Positions 8,514 to 19,725 are shown, numbered from the stretch's first letter. The stretch: 64,000 nt of DNA from Mycobacterium dioxanotrophicus (GCF_002157835.1 NZ_CP020809.1:6448001-6512000), one strand, 5' to 3'. Notes: a model not told the origin generated them from the letters alone. Translations and numbers: made by a program.

Positions 8514-9605
8514 TCACCAGTCATCGTCCACGTCGCCGTCGTCGAGTTCGTGCTCGAGAGGGGCGGGCACAGCCAGCCCCTGCGTGGTGCCACCACCACC
8601 GGAGCCGCGATGCCCCATCGCACCCATCGGACCCATGCCCCCGCCCATACCGGCGGCGGACACCGGTGCCACCCCGCCGAACGCATTGCTACCGGCCATG
8701 GCCGGTTCGGTGGCCACCGACACCGGCGAGGTGCCGCCCACGAGCTTGCCCATCAACGGTGTCTGCGCGCCGCCACCGCCGGAGCCCGGCAACGACGCCG
8801 CCTTCATCAGCCCGGCACCCGAACTCGGGCCGGACCCGCCCGCCGCGGGGTGAGTGGAGAACGCGGAGAACGGCATTGGACCACTGCCGGTGCCCCCCTT
8901 GCCCGCCGAACCGAACATCTGCGTCAACTGCTGCAACGGCTGAGTCAGCTGCTGCAACGGCTGGGTCAGCTGCTGAGGAACCTGGCCGAGCATCTGCGGG
9001 ATCTGCCCGAGCATCTGCGGCAACTGCCCCATCATCTGCATCATCTGCTCGCCGCCCTTCTGCGCGGCTTGCTGCGCTTCAGCCGTGGGCGGTGTGGTGA
9101 CGGCCGGCATGTTGGCCGTGGTTCCGAGGCTGCTCGCCAGTTCCGAGGTCGCGGCGGTCACGGTGGCGATGTTCTGCGACAGCCCCATCTTGATCACGCC
9201 TTCGATCAGCGCCTGCTTGTTGTCGATCGGCAGCGCCTGCAGCATCTCGACCTCCTGCTGCACCTGCTGCGCGGTGGCGTTGACAGCCGTCTTGGTCTGC
9301 ACGACGGCCGCGGCCATGGCGGTGAGCTGGGTGGCGATGGACTCCGCCTGCGCACCGTTGGCTTCGTGGTGGCCGATCATCGTGGTGGCTTCGCCGGATG
9401 CGGCCGTGGCGCCGGTGCCCTGCCAGACCTCGTTCAGCTTCATCAGCTGATTGGTCTGCTGGGGCACGATGTTGCCGGTGATGTTGGCCGCCAACTTCTG
9501 ATAGGAGGCCGACGCTGCGGTCAGCTGTTCCTCATCGATGTTGGGCCATCCCGGACCCGTCACCGTCTGCGACCCGTACGGGCTGCTATCCGGCGGCATC
9601 CCCAT
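8514..9605 (-). CDS. PPE/EspB-like ESX-associated secreted protein
   Basis: A 363-residue protein with an N-terminal helical region holding a W-x-G motif (Trp61-Gln-Gly63, in NEVWQGTG), as in WXG100, PPE and EspB proteins. Residues 185-232 are a Met/Gln-rich run of near-repeats (PQMLGQ twice, then QPLQQLT twice), followed by a Gly/Ser-rich segment and a very acidic C-terminus (LDDGDVDDDW). ATG at 9605 follows a purine-rich GAAGGGGG. Paired with the downstream gene at 7668-8465. In M. tuberculosis a PPE gene (PPE63) lies at this position next to ltp2; whether the two are orthologous cannot be decided by eye. Confidence 0.7.
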   Translation of the reverse strand: MGMPPDSSPYGSQTVTGPGWPNIDEEQLTAASASYQKLAANITGNIVPQQTNQLMKLNEVWQGTGATAASGEATTMIGHHEANGAQAESIATQLTAMAAAVVQTKTAVNATAQQVQQEVEMLQALPIDNKQALIEGVIKMGLSQNIATVTAATSELASSLGTTANMPAVTTPPTAEAQQAAQKGGEQMMQMMGQLPQMLGQIPQMLGQVPQQLTQPLQQLTQPLQQLTQMFGSAGKGGTGSGPMPFSAFSTHPAAGGSGPSSGAGLMKAASLPGSGGGGAQTPLMGKLVGGTSPVSVATEPAMAGSNAFGGVAPVSAAGMGGGMGPMGAMGHRGSGGGGTTQGLAVPAPLEHELDDGDVDDDW

Positions 9606-9680
9606 GCCACGGCCCCCTTCTATGCATCCTGCACATGTGGAGCAAACATTACCGTGCCGGACAGGGGTGGCAACGCACCT

Positions 9681-10841
9681 TTAACCCAAGATCAACCCGG
9701 AGGTCGGGACCCCGGTGCCTGCGGTGACCAGCACATGCTCCACATCGTCGACTTGATTGACCGACGTACCCCGCAACTGCCGCACGCCTTCGGCAATGCC
9801 GTTCATGCCATGGATATAGGCCTCCCCCAATTGGCCGCCATGGGTGTTGATCGGCAATCGGCCGCCGAGTTCGATCGCGCCACCGGCGATGAAGTCCTTG
9901 GCCTCGCCCTTACCGCAGAAACCGAGCTCCTCCAGCTGGATCAGCGTGTACGGCGTGAAGTGGTCGTACAGGACGGCCGTCTGGATGTCGGCGGGCGACA
10001 GGCCGCTCTGCTCCCAGAGTTGACGGCCCACCAAGCCCATCTCCGGCAGGCCGAGCTCCTCGCGGTAGTACGAGTACATGGTGAACTGGTCAGCACCGGC
10101 ACCCTGGGCGGCGGCCTCGATGGTCACCGGCCGGTGCTTGAGGTCCTTGGCCCGCTCGGGGGTGGTGACGACGATGGCCACGCCGCCGTCGGTTTCCTGG
10201 CAGCAGTCCAGCAAGCGCAGCGGCTCGGCGATCCACCGGGAATTCTGGTGATCCTCGATGGTGATGGGCTTGCCGTAGAAGTGCGCCTTGGGGTTGTTCG
10301 CGGCGTGCTTGCGGTCGGCCACCGACACCACACCGAAATCGGCACTCGTGGCGCCGTACTCGTGCAGGTAGCGCTGGGCGATCATGGCCACCGATGCCGC
10401 GGGAGTACTCAGCCCGTGCGGGTAGGACCAGCTGTACTCGACGCCGCGCGAGTCGGCGTTGACGGTCAGGCCGGTCATCACCTGGCCGAAGCGGAACTCC
10501 GAGCGCTCGTTGAAGGCCCGGTATGCCACAACCACTTCCGCCACGCCGGTCGCCACCGCGAGCGCGGCCTGTTGCACGGTCGCCGCAGCGGCACCGCCGC
10601 CGTAGCCGATCTGGCTGAAGAACTTCAGGTCGCCGATGCCGGTGGCCCGCGCGACGGCGGTCTCCAGGTTGGAGTCCATCGTGAAGGTCACCAGACCGTC
10701 GACGTCCGACGGCTGCAGGCCGGCGTCGTCGAGCGCGTCGAGCACCGCCTCTGCGGCCAGCCTCAGTTCGCTGCGGCCGGAGTTCTTGGAGAAGTCGGTG
10801 GCGCCGATACCGGCGATGGCTGCCTTGCCGGACAGGCTCAC
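9681..10841 (-). CDS. ltp2: steroid side-chain retro-aldolase Ltp2
   Basis: A 386-residue thiolase-fold lipid-transfer-type protein. In the known pathway Ltp2 cleaves the 17-hydroxy three-carbon side-chain CoA ester to androstenedione-type steroid and propionyl-CoA, working in a complex with the DUF35 domain of ChsH2. Visible here are the thiolase-fold segments IGATDFSKNSGRS at the N-terminus, GYGGGAAAATVQQA near 95, and NTHGGQLGEAYIHGMNG near 340. The start is GTG at 10841, overlapping the chsH1 stop as GTGA. Last gene of the six-gene side-chain operon, in the order ltp2-chsH1-chsH2-fadE29-fadE28-cyp125 known from M. tuberculosis Rv3540c-Rv3545c. Confidence 0.93.
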   Translation of the reverse strand: MSLSGKAAIAGIGATDFSKNSGRSELRLAAEAVLDALDDAGLQPSDVDGLVTFTMDSNLETAVARATGIGDLKFFSQIGYGGGAAAATVQQAALAVATGVAEVVVAYRAFNERSEFRFGQVMTGLTVNADSRGVEYSWSYPHGLSTPAASVAMIAQRYLHEYGATSADFGVVSVADRKHAANNPKAHFYGKPITIEDHQNSRWIAEPLRLLDCCQETDGGVAIVVTTPERAKDLKHRPVTIEAAAQGAGADQFTMYSYYREELGLPEMGLVGRQLWEQSGLSPADIQTAVLYDHFTPYTLIQLEELGFCGKGEAKDFIAGGAIELGGRLPINTHGGQLGEAYIHGMNGIAEGVRQLRGTSVNQVDDVEHVLVTAGTGVPTSGLILG

Positions 10842-11248
10842 TGCGCTGCTCCCAACACGAGGGTGGAGGTGGCGATGACATGATCGCCAAGGCTGTTGCT
10901 GCCCACCACTTTCAGCGTCACCAGGTCACCGTCGAGCGCAGTCACCTCACCGGTAAAGGTGATGGTGTCGTAGGCGTACCACGGCACCCCGAGGCGCAGC
11001 TTGATCGACTTGATGACGGCGTTCGGTCCGGCCCAGTCGGTGACGTAGCGCCCCACCAGACCGGTGTCGGTGAGGATGTTGACGAAGATGTCCTTGGACC
11101 CCTTGGCCTGCGCCTTGTCCCGGTCGTGGTGCACGTCCTGGTAGTCACGCGTCGCGATGGCCGTGGACACGATGAACGTCGGGTCCCCGTAGATCTGCAA
11201 CTCGGGCAGTTTGGTGCCGACTTGGAGGTCGAGCTTGGTGAGGCTCAT
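10838..11248 (-). CDS. chsH1: MaoC-like steroid enoyl-CoA hydratase subunit ChsH1
   Basis: A 136-residue single hot-dog protein with the MaoC hydratase motif in ATRDYQDVHHDRDKA (catalytic Asp and His expected here). With ChsH2 it forms the heteromeric hydratase that adds water to the shortened cholesterol side-chain enoyl-CoA, giving Ltp2 its substrate. I take ATG at 11248, which overlaps the chsH2 stop as ATGA, over a start 15 bases earlier. Homologue of Rv3541c by position, size and motif. Confidence 0.9.
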   Translation of the reverse strand: MSLTKLDLQVGTKLPELQIYGDPTFIVSTAIATRDYQDVHHDRDKAQAKGSKDIFVNILTDTGLVGRYVTDWAGPNAVIKSIKLRLGVPWYAYDTITFTGEVTALDGDLVTLKVVGSNSLGDHVIATSTLVLGAAQ

Positions 11249-12210
11249 GCTTGCGGCTCCCATGCGTAAAGAGTCCAGGCTGGGCTGACGTCGCTGTCCG
11301 GAAAGTCGATAAATGTTGCGGTGACCGGCATTCCGATCTTCACCTGTTCCGGGTCGACACCCCGCAGCTCACCGAGCATCCGCACACCCTCGTCGAGTTC
11401 GACGAGCGCGATGACGAAGGGCAGGGTGCGACCAGGAACCTTCGGTGCGTGGTGCACGACGTAGCTGAACACCGTGCCCTTGCCCGAGGAAACCACGTAA
11501 TCCGTTGGTGCATCTTTGTCCTGCCACACCGCGGGCACCGGCGGGTGCTGCAGCGTGCCGTCGGGGCGACGCTGGATCCGCAGTTCGTGGGCATTGACAC
11601 CGTCCCAGAAGAACTTGGTGTCGCGCGACGACGCCGGCCGCATCAGCTTGTCCGGGTCCAGATCCTCGGGGACGGCCACGGTTTCGGCGGACGGTTTGTT
11701 GCTCTTGTCGGCAGGCAGGAACTTCATGATGCGCCAGTCCATGTCGGCGACTTCCTCATCGCCGACATGCCACCGGATCTTCTGGTTGACGAAGTAGCCC
11801 TCGCCCAGCGCAGTCTGCTTGGGACCCACCACATCGGTGATCTCCGCGGTCATGCTCACCCGTTCGCCCGGCTGCAGGTAGCGGTGGTAGGTCTGGTCGC
11901 AGTTGGTGGCCACGACCCCGACGTACCCGGCATCGTCGAACAGCTTCATGATCCGGGCCAGCGGATCGTCGTCGGACCTGGTGCGGCCGAGCCCCATCAT
12001 GGTCCACACCTGAATCATGGCGGGCGGCGCAACGATCCCGGGATGACCGGCCGCGCGTGCCGCTTCCTCGTCGACGTAGATCGGGTTCTTATCGCCGATC
12101 GCATCGGTCCAATGGTGAATCATGGGCTGATTCACCGGGTCCCGGCCTACCGTCGGCTCGCCACGCCCGGCCGCGACAATCTCATCGATGCCTGCTTGAA
12201 GGTCACTCAT
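11245..12210 (-). CDS. chsH2: MaoC/DUF35 steroid hydratase subunit ChsH2
   Basis: A 321-residue two-domain protein: an N-terminal MaoC-like hot-dog domain (IHHWTDAIGDKNPIYVDEE near residue 35, GIVAPPAMIQVWTM near 65) and a C-terminal DUF35 OB-fold domain (LRIQRRPDGTLQHPPVPAVWQ, then GTVFSYVVHHAPKVPG). The first domain pairs with ChsH1; the second docks Ltp2 in the known complex (Rv3542c). The usual Cys-type zinc ribbon of many DUF35 proteins is not evident. ATG at 12210 is preceded by GGGGA at 7 bases; the longer reading to 12288 has no such support. Confidence 0.9.
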   Translation of the reverse strand: MSDLQAGIDEIVAAGRGEPTVGRDPVNQPMIHHWTDAIGDKNPIYVDEEAARAAGHPGIVAPPAMIQVWTMMGLGRTRSDDDPLARIMKLFDDAGYVGVVATNCDQTYHRYLQPGERVSMTAEITDVVGPKQTALGEGYFVNQKIRWHVGDEEVADMDWRIMKFLPADKSNKPSAETVAVPEDLDPDKLMRPASSRDTKFFWDGVNAHELRIQRRPDGTLQHPPVPAVWQDKDAPTDYVVSSGKGTVFSYVVHHAPKVPGRTLPFVIALVELDEGVRMLGELRGVDPEQVKIGMPVTATFIDFPDSDVSPAWTLYAWEPQA

Positions 12211-12226
12211 CTGCAGTCCCCTCGGC

Positions 12227-12283
12227 CGAGTGGCCACTTGATGCACGAAATTGGCAGAAATGCGTGTGGTAACTGGCCACTCG
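12227..12283. repeat. 10-bp inverted repeat in the fadE29-chsH2 gap
   Basis: CGAGTGGCCA at 12227-12236 is repeated in inverted form as TGGCCACTCG at 12274-12283, separated by 37 bases. The left copy is itself part of the perfect palindrome AGTGGCCACT (12229-12238). It fills most of the 81-base gap, the only sizeable gap in an otherwise overlapping operon. It could be an RNA processing or attenuation structure or a protein site; it does not resemble the KstR or KstR2 motifs. Confidence 0.5.
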
Positions 12284-12291
12284 ACCACACA

Positions 12292-13455
12292 TCACCGCGG
12301 AACCCTCGGCACTTTCAGCCCCGACGCGGCGATCATCTCCCGCATCACCTCGTTGACCCCGCCACCGAACGTGATGACCAGGTTGCGCTTGGTCATCTTG
12401 TCGAGCCACTCCAGCAGTTCGGCCGTCTCCGGGTCGGCCGGGTTGCCGTAGCGGCCCACGAGTTCTTCGGCCAGGCGCCCGACCTCTTGGATGCGTTCGG
12501 TGGAGAACACCTTGGTCGCCGCGGCGTCGGCGACGGCGATGGTCTCACCCGACGCCGCGACCTGCCAGTTGAGCAGTTCGTTGATCCGCCAGATGGACTT
12601 GATCTGCCCGAGCAGATGCCGCGCATCGTCGTGCTCGATGGGCGTCACGCCGTCGGAGCCGGGCTTGGACGCCCACGCGTGGACGTGGTCGTAGATGCCG
12701 GCGACGCGCCCGGCCGGGCCCAGGCTGACCCGCTCATGGTTGAGCTGGGTGGTGATGAGCTTCCAGCCGCCGTTCTCCCCGCCGACCACCATGTCGGCCG
12801 GCACGCGCACGTCGTTGTAGTACGTCGCGTTGGTGTGATGGGCACCGTCGGACAGGATGATCGGGGTCCACGAGTAACCCGGATCCTTGGTGTCGACGAT
12901 GAGGATCGAGATGCCCTTGTGCTTGGCCGCGGTCGGATCGGTGCGGCAGGCCAGCCAGATGTAGTCGGCATCGTGTGCGCCGGTGGTCCACATCTTCTGG
13001 CCGTTGACGATGTATTCGTCGCCGTGCCTGACAGCGGTGGTCCGCAGCGAGGCAAGGTCTGTGCCGGCCTCGGGTTCGGAGTAGCCGATCGCGAAATGGA
13101 TGTCGCCGGAAAGGATCCCGGGCAGGAACTTCTTCTTCTGTTCCTCGGTGCCGTACACCTGCAGCGTGGGACCCACGGTCTGCAGGGTGACCAACGGCAG
13201 CGGGATATCGGCGCGGTTGGCCTCGTTGACGAAGATCTGCTGTTCGATGGGCCCGAAGCCCAGCCCGCCGTACTCCTTGGGCCAGCCGACCCCCAGCTTG
13301 CCGTCGGAGCCCATGCGCTTGATCACCGCACGGTAGGCCTCATTGTGGCGATCGGATTCCATCGCCTTGGCCTCGTCGGGAGTGATGAGAGTCGAGAAGT
13401 ATTGCCGCAGTTCGGCTTGCAGTGCCCGCTGCTCGGGTGTCAGTTCGATGAACAT
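12292..13455 (-). CDS. fadE29: acyl-CoA dehydrogenase subunit ChsE2 (FadE29)
   Basis: A 387-residue acyl-CoA dehydrogenase that, with FadE28, forms the heterotetrameric ChsE1-ChsE2 enzyme dehydrogenating the three-carbon cholesterol side-chain CoA ester. Visible are FAIGYSEPEAGTDLASLRT near residue 125 (FAD/substrate binding), GQKMWTTGAHDADYIW near 153, and the C-terminal RVPR. Full length for the family. Separated by 3 bases from fadE28 and by 81 from chsH2. Homologue of Rv3543c by sequence and place. Confidence 0.93.
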   Translation of the reverse strand: MFIELTPEQRALQAELRQYFSTLITPDEAKAMESDRHNEAYRAVIKRMGSDGKLGVGWPKEYGGLGFGPIEQQIFVNEANRADIPLPLVTLQTVGPTLQVYGTEEQKKKFLPGILSGDIHFAIGYSEPEAGTDLASLRTTAVRHGDEYIVNGQKMWTTGAHDADYIWLACRTDPTAAKHKGISILIVDTKDPGYSWTPIILSDGAHHTNATYYNDVRVPADMVVGGENGGWKLITTQLNHERVSLGPAGRVAGIYDHVHAWASKPGSDGVTPIEHDDARHLLGQIKSIWRINELLNWQVAASGETIAVADAAATKVFSTERIQEVGRLAEELVGRYGNPADPETAELLEWLDKMTKRNLVITFGGGVNEVMREMIAASGLKVPRVPR

Positions 13456-13458
13456 GCT

Positions 13459-14463
13459 CTACGCTCCCACCAGATCCAGCCGATGCACGGGACCGCCCAG
13501 CAAGCGGGCCAGGTCCTTGATCGACGAGTAGTAACGGTCCATCGGATAGGTGATGTCCATGCCCATGCCGCCGTGCAGATGATGGCAGGTGCGCATCGCG
13601 GGCGGCGCCTGTGAGGTCAACCAGTAGCCGAGGATGGCGAGATCGTCGTCGGCGTCAAGACCTTCGGACAGCCGCCAGGTGGCCGACGTCGACACGAGAT
13701 CGATGGTCCGCGAGGCGATGTAGACCTCCGAGAGCTGGGCGGCAACGGTCTGGAACGTCGACAGCGGACGCCCGAACTGCTCGCGGGTGGCGACGTAGTC
13801 GGCGGTGAGCCGCAGCGCACCCGCCACGAGCCCGGCCGCGAACGCACCCGTGGTCGCCAACACCAGCTGGTTCACGCGGTGCGCCGTCGCGCCCGGCAGG
13901 ACATCCTCTGCGGGAATCTCCACGTCGGCGAACGTCACGACGTATTCGTCGGAACCGTTGGCGGTCGGCGTCTTCGTCACGGTGACGCCTGCGGCGGTCG
14001 GGGCGACCACGACGACGCCGCCGTCGGCGGTGACCACCAGCCACTGTGCCGACTCAGCGTAGGGCACACCGACTTTCGTACCGGTGAGCTTCCCGTCCGC
14101 ATACGTCGCGGCGGGTCGCTCGGGCAGCTGGGCACCGGGCTCGTTGAGCGCCGCCGACAGCACTGCACCCTTGGCCACGCCCGCCAGGTAGCGGTCCTGC
14201 TGGGGCTCGGAAGCCAGATCGAGCAGCGGGATCAGCCCCAATCCGAGGGTGGCCAGCGCGGGCCCGATGGTGCCGTGCCTGCCGATCTCGGTCAGTGCGG
14301 TGGCGACCTCAAGCAGTCCCAGCCCGTCTCCGCCGAGCCGCTCGGGTACCGCCAGCGCCGACACGCCACCGGAAACCAGTGCGTCCCAACTGTTGTCCCG
14401 CTCCAGCACGGACGTCACGACATCGGCGACGGCCTGCTGCTCGGGATTCGGTGTGAAGTCCAC
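13459..14463 (-). CDS. fadE28: acyl-CoA dehydrogenase subunit ChsE1 (FadE28)
   Basis: A 334-residue, shorter acyl-CoA-dehydrogenase-fold protein, as usual for the FadE28-type partner subunit. It shows an N-terminal helical domain (DFTPNPEQQAVADVVTSVL), a shortened middle domain and the C-terminal HHLHGGMGMDITYPMDRYY motif. It works as ChsE1 with FadE29, so neither subunit is expected to act alone. Homologue of Rv3544c; it follows cyp125 by 27 bases in the same operon. Confidence 0.93.
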   Translation of the reverse strand: MDFTPNPEQQAVADVVTSVLERDNSWDALVSGGVSALAVPERLGGDGLGLLEVATALTEIGRHGTIGPALATLGLGLIPLLDLASEPQQDRYLAGVAKGAVLSAALNEPGAQLPERPAATYADGKLTGTKVGVPYAESAQWLVVTADGGVVVVAPTAAGVTVTKTPTANGSDEYVVTFADVEIPAEDVLPGATAHRVNQLVLATTGAFAAGLVAGALRLTADYVATREQFGRPLSTFQTVAAQLSEVYIASRTIDLVSTSATWRLSEGLDADDDLAILGYWLTSQAPPAMRTCHHLHGGMGMDITYPMDRYYSSIKDLARLLGGPVHRLDLVGA

Positions 14464-14490
14464 CCGTGTGCTCCTTGATCCGTCAGCGCC

Positions 14491-15741
14491 TCAGTGTGCG
14501 ACCGGGCATTTTCCCGTGTAGTCGACCTGCCAATGCTTGATGCCGTTGAGCCAGCCGGACTTCAGCCGCTCGGGCTGACCGAGCGGCTTGAGGTCGGGCA
14601 TGTGGTCGGCGACGGCGTTGAAGATCAGGTTGATGGTCATCCGGGCCAGGTTCGCGCCGATGCAGTAGTGCGCCCCGGTACCGCCGAAACCGACGTGCGG
14701 GTTGGGATTACGCAGGATGTCGAACGTGTGCGGGTTCTCGAAAACCTCGTCGTCGAAGTTGGCGGAGCGGTACGACATCACCACGCGCTGCCCCTTCTTG
14801 ATCTGCACACCACCCAGCTCGACATCCTCCAGGGCGGTGCGCTGGAACGCCGAAACCGGTGTGGCCCAACGGACGATCTCGTCGGCGGCAGTCTCCGGGC
14901 GGTCCTTCTTGTACAGCTCCCACTGCTCGGGGTGCTGAGAGAAGGCGATCATGCCGTGGGTGATCGAGTTGCGGGTGGTCTCGTTGCCGGCCACCGCGAG
15001 CATCACCACGAAAAAGCCGAACTCGTCGTCGGAGAGCTTCTCGCCGTCGATGTCGGCCTGGATCAGCTGCGTGACGATGTCGTCGGTGGGGTTGTTGGCG
15101 CGCTCCTCGGCCATCTTCATGGCATAGGTGATGAGCTCGAACGAGGACATCGCCGGATCAATGTCGGCGTATTCGGGGTCCTCGCCCGCGGTCATCTCGT
15201 TGGACCAGCGGAACAGCTTGTCCCGGTCGTCCTGCGGAACGCCGAGCAGACCGGCGATGGCCTGCAGCGGCAGCTCACACGACACCTGCTCGACGAAGTC
15301 GCCCGCCTCCGCGGACGCCGCGGTCTCTGCGATCTTCTGGGCACGCTCACGCAGTTCGGCCTCCAGCCGGCCGATGGCCCGCGGGGTGAACCCGCGGGAA
15401 ATGATCTTGCGTAGCCGGGTGTGCTGCGGAGCGTCCATGTTGAGCAGCACGGCGCGTTGCAGGTCGACGGCTTCGCGCGTCATCTCCTGCGGCCAGACCG
15501 GGATGGCCCCGTCCGGTGAGCTACCGAATACGTCGTTGCGCTTCGACACCTCTTTGACATCGGCGTGCCGGGTGACCAGCCAGTAGCCCTTGTCGCCGAA
15601 CCCGCCCGTACCGCCCGGGACGTCGACCCAGTGGACCGGCTCGGACGTGCGAAGCTCGGCGAGCTCAGCGACGGGCAGACCTTTGAGATTCAACTCCGCA
15701 TCCAGGGGGTCGAAGCCGTGGGGAAGGTTCGGGCAGGGCAT
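14491..15741 (-). CDS. cyp125: cytochrome P450 CYP125, steroid C26/27 monooxygenase
   Basis: A P450 that starts cholesterol side-chain degradation by oxidising the terminal carbon to the acid. The diagnostic segments are present: I-helix AVAGNETTRN, ExxR in DEIVRW, and the haem loop FGGTGAHYCIGANLAR with the cysteine ligand. I choose ATG at 15741 because AAGGAG lies 6 bases before it; the codon directly after this site (15747) and ATG at 15768 are alternatives, and the latter would bring the length closer to M. tuberculosis CYP125. Divergent from fadA5, with a KstR operator between them. First gene of the side-chain operon. Confidence 0.93.
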   Translation of the reverse strand: MPCPNLPHGFDPLDAELNLKGLPVAELAELRTSEPVHWVDVPGGTGGFGDKGYWLVTRHADVKEVSKRNDVFGSSPDGAIPVWPQEMTREAVDLQRAVLLNMDAPQHTRLRKIISRGFTPRAIGRLEAELRERAQKIAETAASAEAGDFVEQVSCELPLQAIAGLLGVPQDDRDKLFRWSNEMTAGEDPEYADIDPAMSSFELITYAMKMAEERANNPTDDIVTQLIQADIDGEKLSDDEFGFFVVMLAVAGNETTRNSITHGMIAFSQHPEQWELYKKDRPETAADEIVRWATPVSAFQRTALEDVELGGVQIKKGQRVVMSYRSANFDDEVFENPHTFDILRNPNPHVGFGGTGAHYCIGANLARMTINLIFNAVADHMPDLKPLGQPERLKSGWLNGIKHWQVDYTGKCPVAH

Positions 15742-15870
15742 GCTCATCTCCTTGAAACTCCAGTACATGGCGGGCAGCGAGACAAATCCGTCTAGTACCT
15801 CTTGAAGACCATTGAAACATGCCTTCACCGCAGATAAAAGGCACGGCGGCATCGCTGCTTGTCAGACTAA

Positions 15871-15884
15871 TGAAACGTGTTCTA
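15871..15884. promoter_or_regulatory. KstR operator between cyp125 and fadA5
   Basis: TGAAACGTGTTCTA (its reverse strand is TAGAACACGTTTCA) matches the known KstR half-site pattern TnnAACnnGTTnnA at every fixed position. KstR represses cholesterol genes until a cholestenoyl-CoA-type ligand appears. The site overlaps the expected promoter of fadA5: TAGCCT at 15883-15888 is a plausible -10 element 6 bases before the fadA5 ATG. Confidence 0.88.
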
Positions 15885-15885
15885 G

Positions 15886-18033
<2,148 letters not shown>

Positions 18034-18050
18034 GTATCGCCATCGCGTGA

Positions 18051-18083
18051 ATGCCCCTGAACTCTCAGTTCAGGGGCATTTTT
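18051..18083 (+). terminator. rho-independent terminator after ddn
   Basis: A perfect 13-bp stem (ATGCCCCTGAACT at 18051-18063 with AGTTCAGGGGCAT at 18067-18079), a 3-base loop and a run of T. It closes the fadA5-ddn transcript and separates it from the phosphatase block. Confidence 0.95.
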
Positions 18084-18197
18084 GCATGGTTGACGAACCC
18101 GTTAGTAGACACATTTTGAATGTTGTACAGTGAGCGCGCGCACAGTGAACACCCGTTGTGCGCCAGCCCACATCTTGGCGAACGGATGGAGAACTAC

Positions 18198-19517
18198 ATG
18201 CGAACACTCTCGGGACGCCGGACCGCCGGGGCCGCTGCGACGACCCTGACGACCTGCGCGCTCTTGGCGGCGACAGCGCTGCCCGCGTCCGCCATGACGG
18301 TGACGTTCATCCGGCACGGAGAGTCCTACGGCAATGCCACCAACAACATCGACACGTCGACACCGGGGCCGGATCTCACACCCAAGGGCGAGGGCCAGGC
18401 CGACGCCGTCGCCGCCTACCTGACCTCGCCTGCCTACACCGACAAATACGGGCCCGTCGACGCGATCTATGCGTCGACCATGATCCGGACGCAGGAGACG
18501 GCCAAGCCGCTCGCGATCGACTTGAACCTGCCCGTCACCGTCATCGGTTATCCGAAGAACACCGACGCCGGAGAGCGCATCGGTGTGCAGGAAATCAGTG
18601 CCGGCATCTTCGAGGGCCTGCCCGAACAGACCGGCATCGGCCGTATCGGCTACATCGTCGCGCCGCTGGCCTGGACGTTGGGACTGCAGTTCGTCCCGGT
18701 CCCCGGCGGCGAGACCGGCCTGGAATTCAACGAGCGCATGAACAACTCGATGAAGCAGATCGAGGCGGACACCCCGGCGGGCGACGACGGTAATCAGAAC
18801 GCCGCGGTGTTCTCCCACGGCGCCACCATCATGTTCTGGACGATGATGAACGTCGACAATCCGAACCTGCTGTTGATCGTGCAGCACCCGTTGACCAACG
18901 GTGACGCCGTGGTGGTGGATCAGAACGCCGACGGCAGCTGGACCCTCAAGAGCTGGGCGGGCGAAGAGGTCGGCCCCGCCAGCTACCCGACCCAGATGTT
19001 CGTCAACGTCCGCGACCTGGTCGTCGCGCCGCAGCAGGCGGTCTACAACATGCGGGTGCCCGTTCTCACGCCGGATCCCGCCGCCATTGTCAGCACTGGG
19101 GCGCAGGGTGTGCAGGACGTCGCCAAGGCCGGCGTGAAGTTCGTGACGGACTCGGTGACCGACACTGTCAACGCGATCACCAGCATCCCGAGCTCACTGA
19201 GCAGCCTGTCGCCGACGCCGCAGACCTCCACACTCAGCACCGCCGCAACCCCGGTGGCCGAGACATCCACCGGCGCCAGGTCCGTCGCCAAGATCACCGA
19301 AAAGGTCAATGGCGCAACGAATCTCGCCGACGGCAACAAGACTGCGCCCGGCAAGACCGTTTCTGTTGCGCGGCAACGGGTTCGGCAAACCGTCAAGGAC
19401 GCGCAAGCCGGTGTCGAGTCGTCGATCAAGCAGGTCGGCGACACCGTCAGGAAGCTGACCGGCGCCGACAAGACCGCGCGCGGCGGGTCGGACAGCACGT
19501 CGAAAGATGCCGCGTGA
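18198..19517 (+). CDS. secreted histidine phosphatase with helical C-terminal tail
   Basis: A 439-residue exported protein. A signal peptide (residues 1-32, ending LPASA) precedes a histidine phosphatase (phosphoglycerate-mutase-fold) domain with the catalytic FIRHGESYGN and second-His VFSHGATIMFW motifs. The last 150 residues are repetitive, Ala/Thr/Lys-rich and predicted helical (SVTDTVNAITSI, SIKQVGDTVRKL). The enzyme probably hydrolyses a phosphomonoester outside the membrane; the substrate is unknown. ATG at 18198 has GGAG 8 bases upstream; an ATG at 18120 would bury the signal peptide. A close paralogue follows. Confidence 0.85.
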   Translation: MRTLSGRRTAGAAATTLTTCALLAATALPASAMTVTFIRHGESYGNATNNIDTSTPGPDLTPKGEGQADAVAAYLTSPAYTDKYGPVDAIYASTMIRTQETAKPLAIDLNLPVTVIGYPKNTDAGERIGVQEISAGIFEGLPEQTGIGRIGYIVAPLAWTLGLQFVPVPGGETGLEFNERMNNSMKQIEADTPAGDDGNQNAAVFSHGATIMFWTMMNVDNPNLLLIVQHPLTNGDAVVVDQNADGSWTLKSWAGEEVGPASYPTQMFVNVRDLVVAPQQAVYNMRVPVLTPDPAAIVSTGAQGVQDVAKAGVKFVTDSVTDTVNAITSIPSSLSSLSPTPQTSTLSTAATPVAETSTGARSVAKITEKVNGATNLADGNKTAPGKTVSVARQRVRQTVKDAQAGVESSIKQVGDTVRKLTGADKTARGGSDSTSKDAA

Positions 19518-19549
19518 GATAAGGACCACCGACAAATAAACACCGGCAC

Positions 19550-19583
19550 TTCGGCCCCGTCCTCGAATGACGGAGGGGCCGAA
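19550..19583. terminator. hairpin between the two phosphatase genes
   Basis: TTCGGCCCC (19550-19558) pairs with GGGGCCGAA (19575-19583) around a 16-base loop; only a weak T-rich tail follows. It may partly terminate or process the transcript between the paralogues. Confidence 0.5.
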
Positions 19584-19725
19584 TTGTCGCGCCCGAATTG
19601 CGCAACGCGCGTCGGCAATTCGTCAAATTGACATCCCGGACAGCGGGACAATCCGCCAATTTCCTTGCGATTTACTGGACGATCCCTGTGCCCGTCCCCA
19701 CTACCAAATACGGAGGCCCCAAAGC

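Noticed and set aside
8502..10883. 793-codon plus-strand frame opposite the ESX and ltp2 genes
   Set aside because: Antisense shadow of highly biased genes; no start signal or domain.
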